Source of the DNA: Bacteroidota bacterium
GTDB taxonomy: Bacteria > Bacteroidota > Bacteroidia > Chitinophagales > Chitinophagaceae
Reading direction: 5' to 3'
NCBI GenBank assembly: GCA_018267875.1
Contig: JAFDXP010000021.1
Location: forward strand, 1 to 32,748
DNA: 32,748 nucleotides
Below the pieces are notes generated by a model. It did no database searches, was not told the DNA's origin, and saw only the letters and a list, made by a program, of their open reading frames with translations. This document shows positions 8,814 through 17,052 of the stretch, one piece after another. Position 1 is the first letter of the stretch. Each line of letters starts with the position of its first letter. A program made the translations under genes and the position numbers.

Positions 8814-10880
8814 TTATTGAAATTCACTATCCGGAATACCTTTGTTTATTTCTACAGATTGCACTTGTAAGGCAATATTTTGAGGGCCGGCAACTATCTT
8901 GATTGAGTAAGGAATTTTATAACCACCTGAATTTGGAACTGCTTTATAGTCGCTATATTCTTGAGACACAGAGCCTTGTTCTGATGCCTGAACAGATTTT
9001 ACCAAAAAACCGGTTTTTACATCATAAAATTGTTTGGTTTTGTCTTTCCCTTTTTCTTCTTCAAGCACATAGGCATCAGAACCATTAACCTTTTCAATAC
9101 CTTTAAGCACTGTGTTTTTTCCAAATTTTTCAGGGTGTAAATTAGCTTGAATGTCGGCAGATTCTTTAGCATCAGCTAAGTCATCAGCATCCATGTCAAT
9201 TCGTTTGCCTTGTGCTTCTTGATAGCCTTTTGTTCCATCATACACTTTTTTCTGAAGCACCATGCCCATTCCTTCCATGGTGAACTTGAGCTTGTCCGGA
9301 GATTTTTTCATTTCCGTAATAGTCAGGGCAATCCCTTGCACGCTTCCATTGCTGGTGGTTTTAATGTCTTTAATGTTACTGACTGCTGTGGCACCACCAA
9401 TTGCTACAACGTATTTTTTTATCACATCATTAGCTGTCAGATTGGTAGGTGTAGCAGATTTTGCTTCTTCTTTGATAGGACGACCATACGTGTCAAAATA
9501 TTCAACCTTTCCATTGGTTGCAAAACGGGCCAAAGTAGGCGCTATATCTTTGTTGCCAACCACAACGATGTTTGCGTGTTCGGGGTCAATATGTTTTTGG
9601 GCTGCTGCTTGCACATCATCAGATGAAATGGCGGCAAGGTTTTTTAAATAATTTTGATAATAGTCTTTGGGCATTTTGTAACGCTCAATGTTGATGGCAT
9701 ATTGAGCAACTGTGGACGGGCTTTCTAAGCCGATAGCAAATGCACCGGACATGTTGACAAGGTGATTTTGCAATTCTTCTTGTCCAACTTTTTCCGTGCG
9801 GATATGGTTCATTTCAGCAATAATTTCATTGACTGAGCTATCTGTAACCACATTACGACCTTTAGCGTAGGCTTCAAAATTTGCCTTTAAAATATCGGGG
9901 CTAAGAGAAGAATAAGAGCCATAAGTCCAGCCATGTTTTTCACGAAGATTGAGGAACAAGCGTCCATTTGATCCTCCGCCGAGAATTGAATTAGCTACGC
10001 GAGCTTTCAGTACATCGGGAGTGCCGGGTTTTAGATCGGTTGGATAAGTAAGGTTTATCACGCTTTGTACCGCACCATCGCGGGGCACAAAAATAACACG
10101 ACGAGTAGCCGGAGCGGTTGGGTTGCTATATTTGGCTGCTGGCACTACTGCTTTTTGCCATGTACCAAAGTAGCGTTCAATAAGTGGTTTGGCTTCTGCT
10201 AAGGTAATGTCGCCAACTACTGCCATGTAGGCTACATTGGGGCGGAAATAAGTGCTGTAATACTGTTTTACTTTAGCGAGCGTGATCTTTTTGATAGACT
10301 CTTTAGTGGCCACTTCGCCATAGGGATGTAGGTTGCCGAAGTTGATAGCTGCGCTTACTTTTTTAAGCATAGCATCTGGTTCGTTTTCTTCAGCTTCCAA
10401 GCCGGAAATAGCTCGGGTTTTTACTTTGTCTAATTCAGTTTGTTTGATGTCGGCATTGATAGCTATATCCGCCATGAGTGCAAAAAGCTCCGACTGATAT
10501 TTCTTCATTCCCTTAGCAGAAAGGCCTTCATCGGATGCGTTGATGGTGGCACCAATAAAATCTATTTCCTGATTCAATTTGTCATTGCTACGTGTCTTTG
10601 TTCCGCTGAGCAATAATTCAGACATCATGTCTCTGTATCCAGCCATATCACCTTGCAAAGCAGGCTGGATATCTAATTGAATAGAGGCTGAAATAGTTGG
10701 CAACTTATGGTTTTCTACTACAAAAACCTTCAACCCATTTGGCAGGGTGAAGCTTTCGGTTTTGCCCAATTTAATTTCAGGAGCCGGACCTGGTTTTGGA
10801 CGAATGCTGCGGTCGAGTGGCTGTGCAGAAGCATACATAGCTAATGCGATACTAAGTATAGAAAGTGTGCGTTTTTTCAT
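8814..10880 (-). CDS. M16 family peptidase, HxxEH-lacking subunit with C-terminal LolA-like extension
   Basis: An exported protein of 688 aa from the ATG at 10880 (an upstream TTG adds 3 residues), with signal peptide MKKRTLSILSIALAMYASAQ. Residues about 35-455 form two M16 (insulinase-like) halves. The zinc motif is absent: RDMMSELLLSGT occupies the place of HxxEH, with D84, S87 and E88 for the ligands. The second half keeps the substrate-binding R313 and Y320 in LREKHGWTYGSYS. It therefore looks like the non-metal partner of an M16B heterodimer such as Sphingomonas SPH2681/2682. The extra ~200 residues at the C-terminus (about 480-688: DVIKKYVVAIGG, YDGTKGY, FLVKS) resemble the LolA/outer-membrane-lipoprotein-sorting fold seen in Bacteroidota proteins; that assignment is less certain. 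It lies 60 bp downstream of its catalytic partner. Confidence 0.85.
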   Translation of the reverse strand: MKKRTLSILSIALAMYASAQPLDRSIRPKPGPAPEIKLGKTESFTLPNGLKVFVVENHKLPTISASIQLDIQPALQGDMAGYRDMMSELLLSGTKTRSNDKLNQEIDFIGATINASDEGLSAKGMKKYQSELFALMADIAINADIKQTELDKVKTRAISGLEAEENEPDAMLKKVSAAINFGNLHPYGEVATKESIKKITLAKVKQYYSTYFRPNVAYMAVVGDITLAEAKPLIERYFGTWQKAVVPAAKYSNPTAPATRRVIFVPRDGAVQSVINLTYPTDLKPGTPDVLKARVANSILGGGSNGRLFLNLREKHGWTYGSYSSLSPDILKANFEAYAKGRNVVTDSSVNEIIAEMNHIRTEKVGQEELQNHLVNMSGAFAIGLESPSTVAQYAINIERYKMPKDYYQNYLKNLAAISSDDVQAAAQKHIDPEHANIVVVGNKDIAPTLARFATNGKVEYFDTYGRPIKEEAKSATPTNLTANDVIKKYVVAIGGATAVSNIKDIKTTSNGSVQGIALTITEMKKSPDKLKFTMEGMGMVLQKKVYDGTKGYQEAQGKRIDMDADDLADAKESADIQANLHPEKFGKNTVLKGIEKVNGSDAYVLEEEKGKDKTKQFYDVKTGFLVKSVQASEQGSVSQEYSDYKAVPNSGGYKIPYSIKIVAGPQNIALQVQSVEINKGIPDSEFQ

Positions 10881-10940
10881 TTTTTTCAATTAAACCGTTC
10901 AGATTTTTTGTTTACATGCCAAAGCCTTTGTAGGGCGATG

Positions 10941-12275
10941 TTATTTTTTCTCCATTGACTTTGGTAAATAATAAACCACGAGGCGGTTGTTCTTGTTGAA
11001 ATATTTGGCGGCTACACGCTTTAGATCTTCGCGAGTAATCTTATTATATTGTTGCAACTCTGTATTGATTAGATTGGCATTACCCAAAAAGGTATAGTAA
11101 GTAGCCAAGTTATCTACAATGCCCGACACGCGCTGGTTTTGAGAGATGAAGTCATTTTCAATTTGGTTGCGAAGCTTTTGAAACTCCTCTTCAGAAATAA
11201 GGGAATTCATCACTTTATCTACTTCTGCTTCCATGCTTTTTTCAAGATCATCGGGTTTCACGCCAGCACCGGCAATGCCAAACATCATGGCAACGCCCGG
11301 ATCTTCATTAGGAATAGCAAATGCCCCTACTGCCAAAGCTTTTTGCTGTTCGTCCACAATTGCTTTTTGAAAGCGAGAACTTTTTCCTTGTGATAATAAT
11401 TGAGTGAGCAATTGAATGGCATAATTGTCTTCTGTACCTAATTTGGGCATGTGGTAAGCCAAGATAACTGCTGGTAGTTGAACATTGTCATAGAAAGTAA
11501 CCCGTTTTTCGGCAGTTTGTTCAGGCTCTACCACATCAGGACGAGGAATGGCTTTTGTGCCGCGTGGAATATCACCAAAATATTTGCTGATATAGGCTTT
11601 TGCCTTTGCTTCATCAATATCTCCACCAATAACCAAAACGGCATTGTTGGGAACATAAAAGGTTTTGTAGAAATCCATGAATTCGCTCAACTTGGCTTGG
11701 TCAATATATTGCTCTTTGCCAATGGGAGTCCAACGATAAGGATGTTTGGTAAATTCATTTTCATACACTACGCTAAGCAATTGTCCATAGGGTGTATTAT
11801 CATAGCGTTGCTTTTTTTCTTCTTTTACTACTTTGCGTTGTGTTTCTACACCAATCGTATCAATTTTGGCATGAAGCATACGCTCACTTTCCATCCATAA
11901 CGCTAACTCTAACTGATTGGAAGGAAGCACTTCGTAATAATACGTACGATCTTGAGTTGTGTTGGCATTGAGTTGCCCGCCTGCTGCCTGCACCAATTTC
12001 ATATATTCTCCACGGCCAATGTTTTCGCTACCTTCAAAAAGGAGGTGTTCAAAAAAGTGTGCAAACCCCGTCCGTTGCGGATCTTCGTTTTTTGAGCCTA
12101 CATGATACATGACCCCAACGGCTACGATTGGCGTAGAATGATCTTCATGTAAAATTACATGCAGCCCATTGGGAAGGGTGTATTCTGAAAAGTTGATCTT
12201 AGTTTGAGCCATTGCCTTTCCGGCAAATAGCAATGCACCTAACATCCAGACAGAAAAGGCTTTCTGTTTTACCAT
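10941..12275 (-). CDS. M16 family zinc metallopeptidase, catalytic subunit
   Basis: An exported protein of 444 aa with a signal peptide ending KAMAQ, probably in the periplasm. In numbering from the upstream TTG (subtract 7), the inverted zinc motif HFFEH is at 80-84 in GFAHFFEHLLFEGSENI, and a likely third ligand is E159/E160 in KVVKEEKKQ. The C-terminal half has a degenerate substrate-binding pair (IVDEQQKALAVGAF where partners have LREK...Y). That complements the next gene, which lacks the zinc motif but keeps R/Y. The ATG at 12275 is preferred to the TTG at 12296 because the TTG lies inside the promoter box. It is first in a two-gene operon ending at the terminator at 8752-8783. Likely role: degrading peptides in the envelope. 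Confidence 0.92.
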   Translation of the reverse strand: MVKQKAFSVWMLGALLFAGKAMAQTKINFSEYTLPNGLHVILHEDHSTPIVAVGVMYHVGSKNEDPQRTGFAHFFEHLLFEGSENIGRGEYMKLVQAAGGQLNANTTQDRTYYYEVLPSNQLELALWMESERMLHAKIDTIGVETQRKVVKEEKKQRYDNTPYGQLLSVVYENEFTKHPYRWTPIGKEQYIDQAKLSEFMDFYKTFYVPNNAVLVIGGDIDEAKAKAYISKYFGDIPRGTKAIPRPDVVEPEQTAEKRVTFYDNVQLPAVILAYHMPKLGTEDNYAIQLLTQLLSQGKSSRFQKAIVDEQQKALAVGAFAIPNEDPGVAMMFGIAGAGVKPDDLEKSMEAEVDKVMNSLISEEEFQKLRNQIENDFISQNQRVSGIVDNLATYYTFLGNANLINTELQQYNKITREDLKRVAAKYFNKNNRLVVYYLPKSMEKK

Positions 12276-12293
12276 GTTTTTTAAAATTTGGTG

Positions 12294-12301
12294 CAAATTT
12301 A
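12294..12301 (-). promoter_or_regulatory. Bacteroidota-type -7 element for the M16 operon
   Basis: The minus strand reads TAAATTTG, an exact TAnnTTTG match ending 18 nt before the ATG at 12275. It overlaps the alternative TTG start, which argues against that start. Confidence 0.6.
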
Positions 12302-12471
12302 CAAATCGAATTTTGTCCTTTTAAAAAAAAGTCAACGAAGAATCTTAACTTTTCAGACGAGCTGTGATATAATTATTTTAAATTTGAAGCTGTCTTGCAA
12401 AATTCTATCATTTAAGTACATCAAAGCTATCCAATTCACAAGGTTCAAACATAAACTGTAAACTTTTTTTT

Positions 12472-12512
12472 AGAAAAAGCCACTTTTAAGCACTTTTAGT
12501 GCTAAAGTAGCT
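12472..12512 (-). terminator. Long hairpin, probable terminator for the thioredoxin gene
   Basis: On the minus strand AGCTACTTTAGCACT pairs with AGTGCTTAAAAGTGGCT (one G-U and small irregularities), and TTTTTCTA follows. It lies about 245 bp past the thioredoxin stop, farther than usual, so it would end a long 3' untranslated region. Confidence 0.55.
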
Positions 12513-12606
12513 GGAAAATATAACCTGTAAGGCAAAATGAAAATATTTTAGTCCAAAAGAAATTTAATTTCCTATAATTTCCACACTAATTATCTATCTA
12601 CGTTAT

Positions 12607-12714
12607 GTAACAAGCGGAGCGTTTGAAAATAATAGGTCTAAGCGTTCAGCTTAAACCTGATTGATTGCTTAGATCATCTTGTAACAAGGTTAAGCATTGC
12701 TTAAACTTTATTGA
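12607..12714. repeat. Imperfect direct repeat with internal palindrome
   Basis: GTAACAAG occurs at 12607-12614 and 12681-12688. Each is followed by a related segment: AAGCGTTCAGCTTAAACCTG... from 12640 and AAGCATTGCTTAAACTTTAT... from 12692. The second copy contains the palindrome TTAAGCA-T-TGCTTAA (12690-12704). It lies in the roughly 460-bp non-coding gap between the thioredoxin and M16 genes; nothing else was recognised there apart from the hairpin at 12472-12512 and the M16 promoter. Confidence 0.4.
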
Positions 12715-12755
12715 GTGTTTCACTATCCAAGCTGGTTACAAAATTTATTCTGAAA

Positions 12756-13277
12756 TTATTTCAGCAATTTCTGTAAGTCTGCTTCTGCTTGCTCAGCAGA
12801 TTGATATTTCTTTGCCACTTTACCATCAGGAAGAATCAAAAATGCTTGTGGCACAAACTCTACTCCATATATTTCCGCAGCTTTCGATTGCCAACCACCC
12901 AAATCGCTCAGATGATAGGGCCAAACTAATTTGTCATCTTTAATAGCTTTTTCCCAGGCTTCTTTGCGTTGGTCAAGGGACACACTCACAATAGTGAATC
13001 CCAATTTTGCATTTTTAAATGCTTTGTCTTTATAGCGATCGTAAAGCTCTACCAATCGGGGATTAGCCATGCGGCAAGGACGACACCACGATGCCCAAAA
13101 ATCAAGCAGTACTACTCGATCCTTTGCAATTTTCGACAATTCTAATTTTTCACCTGAAGGATTGTCAAACCTCAATTCCGGAGCCTTTTCTCCAATTTTT
13201 ATTTTGGTGTTTTCAAATTGTGCAAATAAACTGCTTGTAATAAAACACAATGCTGCTACGGCAAAAAATCTCTTCAT
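12756..13277 (-). CDS. Exported TlpA/ResA-like thioredoxin-fold protein
   Basis: A 173-aa protein with an N-terminal signal peptide (MKRFFAVAALCFITSSLFAQ) and an AhpC/TSA-redoxin domain. The active site is FWASWCRPCR with C65 and C68, and the cis-proline is P143 in EFVPQAFLI. Family members act in the periplasm as thiol-disulfide reductases, for example in cytochrome c maturation, or as general envelope reductants. The partner cannot be told from context: no ccm genes are adjacent, though a c-type cytochrome lies 18 kb away. A near-consensus promoter box (TAATTTTA) ends 22 nt before the ATG. The upstream operon on the same strand ends at 13400, only 122 bp away and without an obvious terminator, so some read-through is possible. 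Confidence 0.92.
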   Translation of the reverse strand: MKRFFAVAALCFITSSLFAQFENTKIKIGEKAPELRFDNPSGEKLELSKIAKDRVVLLDFWASWCRPCRMANPRLVELYDRYKDKAFKNAKLGFTIVSVSLDQRKEAWEKAIKDDKLVWPYHLSDLGGWQSKAAEIYGVEFVPQAFLILPDGKVAKKYQSAEQAEADLQKLLK

Positions 13278-13299
13278 GGAAGTACTTTTGTTAATAGGC

Positions 13300-13307
13300 T
13301 AAAATTA
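13300..13307 (-). promoter_or_regulatory. Near-consensus -7 element for the thioredoxin gene
   Basis: The minus strand reads TAATTTTA, one base from TAnnTTTG, 22 nt before the ATG. That spacing is similar to the better boxes in this window. Confidence 0.35.
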
Positions 13308-13399
13308 GGGGTAAAGTTTTAGAGCAAAAAGAAAAAAAAGAGTAAACATAATTTATGCTTGCCCCAAGTTTAAAATACAATCCTCTATCCCGATAGGCA

Positions 13400-13798
13400 T
13401 CAAGCCATTGCAGAAAGCATATTTTCTAGTGCTCCTTTAGAAAGTGGTTTGTTCAGAAACTGATTGACAAATGGATATGCTTTTGCTCGATTTTGGTCGC
13501 TCTCGTTGATAGACGAGGAAAGCAAATTGATTACAAAATTAGATTGCTTTTCTTCCGGAATATTGTTTTTGAAAGCATCCAGAAACTCAAATCCATTCAT
13601 TAGTGGCATTTGAATATCCACCAGAATGACTGTTTTTCTATCTTGCGGAAGTGCTTTCATGTATTCCAAAGCTTCCGATGCTCCGGCAAAAGAACGAACG
13701 CTTTCGCTACGTCCGGTATTTTGGATTACTTTTTCGGCTATAAAGCAATCGAGCTTGCTGTCGTCAATTACAATAAAATACATAGTATCTAAGTTCAT
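13400..13798 (-). CDS. Single-domain response regulator (CheY-like receiver)
   Basis: A 132-aa protein consisting of one receiver domain. The acidic pair is D12/D13 (VIDDS), the phosphoacceptor D61 (ILVDIQMP), the switch serine is in NLLSSS (about 94-96) and the lysine is K117 (LNKPLS). No output domain is attached. The receiver differs from the other two at this locus, which have IT/LCDQRMPG, and more resembles receivers that carry phosphate between proteins. It is the last gene of the five-gene operon, 3 bp after the receiver-kinase hybrid. A second in-frame ATG at residue 6 would still give a complete domain. Likely role: phosphate carrier or protein-binding output for the two kinases upstream. 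Confidence 0.9.
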   Translation of the reverse strand: MNLDTMYFIVIDDSKLDCFIAEKVIQNTGRSESVRSFAGASEALEYMKALPQDRKTVILVDIQMPLMNGFEFLDAFKNNIPEEKQSNFVINLLSSSINESDQNRAKAYPFVNQFLNKPLSKGALENMLSAMA

Positions 13799-13801
13799 GG
13801 T

Positions 13802-14893
13802 TTACTTTCCTGGGATTTCCACCCTAAACTCAGTGCCTTCACCGGGCTTAGAATGAACCTGGATGTTTCCATTTAACTTCCTTAGTGCATCTTTTACATT
13901 GTAAAGTCCAAAGCCTGAACCGGTGTTTTGTGAGGTTGCTCTGAAAAACATACTAAAAATGTCGTTCACATAGGCTTCCTCAATTCCAATTCCATTGTCT
14001 CTCACAATCACTGTCGCACGCTCGGGAGTCGCATTCACATCCAGTTTAACAAATTTAGACACGGCATTTGAACGTTGGTACTTAAAAGCGTTCGATAACA
14101 AATTGGTAACAATTATTTTGAGTGTTAGCTCGTCCGACCGAAACACGCCTTCTTGTTGTAGGTTGATTTCAAAATCAATATTTCCCATTTTGGCGGTAAC
14201 AGAAAAGACTTCTTTAAAGTCGTCAATCAGTTCATCAAAGCGGATGTCAACAATGGTTAGTTCGCCTCGCTTAATGGTGTAGTATTCGTGCATGTTTTGA
14301 ATCAGTGCATCCATGCTCTGGAGCGACTTTTCCATCATTCCTGCAACCTCTTTCACTTCATTAAGGTCGTTTGAATTTTGTACAATTTCTATTGCTCCCA
14401 AAGAGCTGACAATTGGCCCGCGCATATCATGTGTGATGCTGTACGCAAACTTGTCTAACTCATCATAAGCCTTTTGTAGCTCTTCATTTCGCAAGGCAAG
14501 CATAGTGCTGGTAACATAATATTTGTAGCCTTCTTCAATGGCTGAGCGGATGTCGGCTTCTGTCCATGGTTTGGTGATGTAGCGATACACATGTCCGCGA
14601 TTGATGGCATTGACAACAGACTCGATATCGGTATAGCCGGTAAGCAACATGCGCACCGGATGCGGAAAAACATGGGTGATTTCTTCAAAAAACTGAACTC
14701 CGGTTTTGCCCGGCATTCTTTGGTCGCAAAGAATTACTTTGATATCTGGATGCTTTTCTAACAAGGCACGCCCTTCATCGGCAGAGTTTGCCGTAAGGAT
14801 GTTGTAATCCATGCGAAAAGTTGCTTTAAGACCCACAAGGTTGTGTGGTTCATCATCAATGTAAAGGACTTTTATTTTCTCCTGCTTCTCCAC
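13802..14893 (-). CDS. Hybrid receiver-histidine kinase (REC-HisKA-HATPase), cytosolic
   Basis: A soluble 363-aa protein with no membrane segment. The N-terminal receiver (about 6-125) has D13/D14, phosphoacceptor D57 in LCDQRMPG and K108 in TKPW, typical of receivers found with HD-GYP or kinase outputs. A short coiled coil leads to a dimerisation/phosphoacceptor helix with H155 in YSITHDMRGP. The ATPase domain follows, with N268 (NLLSNAF), D299 (DNGIGI) and the GSGFGL lid at about 325-330. A receiver placed before the kinase suggests that its kinase or phosphatase activity is controlled by phosphorylation from another kinase, presumably the 7TMR-DISM kinase encoded 2 bp upstream. Its own phosphate may go to the single-domain receiver downstream. 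Confidence 0.92.
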   Translation of the reverse strand: MEKQEKIKVLYIDDEPHNLVGLKATFRMDYNILTANSADEGRALLEKHPDIKVILCDQRMPGKTGVQFFEEITHVFPHPVRMLLTGYTDIESVVNAINRGHVYRYITKPWTEADIRSAIEEGYKYYVTSTMLALRNEELQKAYDELDKFAYSITHDMRGPIVSSLGAIEIVQNSNDLNEVKEVAGMMEKSLQSMDALIQNMHEYYTIKRGELTIVDIRFDELIDDFKEVFSVTAKMGNIDFEINLQQEGVFRSDELTLKIIVTNLLSNAFKYQRSNAVSKFVKLDVNATPERATVIVRDNGIGIEEAYVNDIFSMFFRATSQNTGSGFGLYNVKDALRKLNGNIQVHSKPGEGTEFRVEIPGK

Positions 14894-14895
14894 GC

Positions 14896-17052
14896 TTACA
14901 AGTTTTTAATTTCGTGAACAATAGGGATTACGATAACAAACTCTGTACCCTCGCCTGGTGTAGAATAAAGTTGAACGGAGCCGTTGTGTTTCTTAATAGT
15001 GTTATAGGCAATAGACATTCCTAAACCGGTGCCTTCTCCCACTTCTTTGGTGGTAAAAAACGGGTCGAAAATCTTCTTCTTAATGTCCTCATCCATGCCT
15101 ATACCATTATCTTTGATGCTAATATACACATTGTCAGAATCAGACCAAGTACGCAGCATTAATTTTCCGCCTTGCGATCCATCCCATCGTTTGTGAATGG
15201 CATGAATGGCATTGGTAAGCATGTTGAGAAATACCTGATTAAGTTTTCCGGGATAGCATTCACACAAAGGTAATTCGCCCAATTTTTTTTCTACTTGAAT
15301 GGCGTTATTGAATTGGTGGTTGACAATGACTAAGGTAGAATTTAGTCCGTCATTGATGCTTGCTTTTTTCAAATCATCTTCATCCAACCGTGAAAAAACC
15401 CGTAGTCCTTTCACGATTTCGGCTGTTCGCGATGCCCCATCGCTGATTCCTTGAATCAGAAAGCTAATTTCTTCTTTCAGATAATCGTAATCGGCTTCTT
15501 CTTTTAATTGAGTCATCTCATTTCTTCGTTCATCAGAAATACAATCTTTGACACAAACAGCCTCTATGTCTGTTACTAAATTGACAAGGGCATCTACATC
15601 GCGCCTAAGGGGACTGACGTTTGAGGTTACAAAGTTGATGGGATTATTAATTTCATGGGCAATGCCTGCAGTTAACTGTCCAAGAGAGGCCATTTTTTCT
15701 GATTCTACTAAGTTTGTTTCAGCATCTCGAAGATCTTTGATTGCTTGTGTCAGCTCTGAATTGGTGTGTTCAAGTGCAGCTGTTCTTTCAACCACCTTTT
15801 GTTCGAGTACTAAATTTTGGTCGGCAATTAATTTTTGAGATTCCTTCATAGCATCTATGGCTCGAAGGTTTGCCTGCTCTTTTTCCTTTTTGTAAATATT
15901 GATTTTGTCTGCAAGAGCAAAAGAGAGGAGGAGAATAGATAAAGAAGATCCAACTAAAATAGAATTATTAGTCCATAATGTAAAGGGCAAAACGCCAACA
16001 TCTTTAAGGATATACACTATAACGCTTACTAAAAAAAATGACCAAGACAAATTAAAATATAAAGCGGTTTTAACACCCCTTTTCTGAATTATAAAACCTG
16101 CAAATAAGGCTAATAAAATACCAAAAAATGTATTGAATTGTATGACAATCTGAGATGCTATTAAATAATTGAACAAAGACAGAATAATAGCAATTAGATA
16201 TACATATATAAATGCAGTAAAAATTTTACTCAGTTTTGGTAATTGGGCTCGAAGTTCTAAAAAGGACATAATAAAAATTGTAGAAAATATACCAACAAGA
16301 GACGTACTCAATGGTACACTTAATTCGATAAAATTATCAGCATTATTTCCAAAAAAGTGACGAATGTAACCTTGCAAAGAAATCTGAGCAAGAACTAAAA
16401 ATAGAATATAAATACAATAATAAAAATAATTTCTGTCTCGAACAGAAATGTATATAAATATATTATACAATAACATTACCAAAGCAATCCCAAAATACAT
16501 TGAAAAAATAACTGTGTTTATTATAATTCTAGTATTATTGTCTGATATTGATGAAAAGTACAATGGTACAACAAGTGGTTTTGAGCTTTTTACTCTAATA
16601 AAAAATGTTGATGCACTTTTTGATTTATTTGGTAATATTTGATAAAATGGGGTAGCCGAAAGTAAATTGTTGCTAAAATCTTTAAGTTCAATAATTTCGT
16701 TGTTTTCTATCAATTGATATACTGAAATAGAGTCTATACTTCCATTAGCAATCCCAAGTACTTTATTTGAATTTAAACTATCAAATTGTAGTTTTACTCT
16801 TAACCAAAGAACCGAATTGGTTAAACCATAGCTGGCATTATGAGTAGTAAGTTTGAAATCAGTAGCGTTGATTATATCATTAAGACGTAATTCTCCTGTT
16901 GCATCTTCTAAAAAGTATGCACTTTTATTAACCAATGAATAATCATCAATATTTGAAGTGCTGCTTCTATCACAACTAGATATTGCAACAACTAAAAGAA
17001 TAATGATAACAAAAAGTAGTCGTATTCGATTTCTAAGTTTAATTCTTGTCAT
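14896..17052 (-). CDS. 7TMR-DISM sensor histidine kinase
   Basis: A 718-aa inner-membrane sensor. An N-terminal hydrophobic segment (10-26) ends in a lipobox-like ISSC (C27). An extracytoplasmic 7TMR-DISMED2-like beta domain (about 38-165) follows, with [10 protein letters not shown]; this fold is thought to bind small ligands, often carbohydrate-like. Seven membrane segments span about 180-385. A coiled coil (about 385-455) leads to the phosphoacceptor H466 in [12 protein letters not shown], then the ATPase domain with N614 (NMLTNAIHA), D648 (DNGIGM), FFTTK and GTGLGM (674-679). All catalytic boxes are intact. Its start directly abuts the stop of the acyltransferase-like gene (TAAATG), so translation is probably coupled. 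Inference: it senses the product of, or a cue related to, the two enzymes encoded upstream. Confidence 0.93.
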   Translation of the reverse strand: MTRIKLRNRIRLLFVIIILLVVAISSCDRSSTSNIDDYSLVNKSAYFLEDATGELRLNDIINATDFKLTTHNASYGLTNSVLWLRVKLQFDSLNSNKVLGIANGSIDSISVYQLIENNEIIELKDFSNNLLSATPFYQILPNKSKSASTFFIRVKSSKPLVVPLYFSSISDNNTRIIINTVIFSMYFGIALVMLLYNIFIYISVRDRNYFYYCIYILFLVLAQISLQGYIRHFFGNNADNFIELSVPLSTSLVGIFSTIFIMSFLELRAQLPKLSKIFTAFIYVYLIAIILSLFNYLIASQIVIQFNTFFGILLALFAGFIIQKRGVKTALYFNLSWSFFLVSVIVYILKDVGVLPFTLWTNNSILVGSSLSILLLSFALADKINIYKKEKEQANLRAIDAMKESQKLIADQNLVLEQKVVERTAALEHTNSELTQAIKDLRDAETNLVESEKMASLGQLTAGIAHEINNPINFVTSNVSPLRRDVDALVNLVTDIEAVCVKDCISDERRNEMTQLKEEADYDYLKEEISFLIQGISDGASRTAEIVKGLRVFSRLDEDDLKKASINDGLNSTLVIVNHQFNNAIQVEKKLGELPLCECYPGKLNQVFLNMLTNAIHAIHKRWDGSQGGKLMLRTWSDSDNVYISIKDNGIGMDEDIKKKIFDPFFTTKEVGEGTGLGMSIAYNTIKKHNGSVQLYSTPGEGTEFVIVIPIVHEIKNL

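Noticed and set aside
9210-9651. Two long plus-strand open frames
   Set aside because: Both are antisense to the M16 subunit gene and their compositions are those of mirror frames.
11478-11900. 140-codon plus-strand open frame
   Set aside because: Antisense to the catalytic M16 gene, which has intact HxxEH and family-wide similarity.
12665-12943. Open frame on the plus strand at the thioredoxin 3' end
   Set aside because: It lies largely antisense to the well-supported thioredoxin gene and its protein has no recognisable features.
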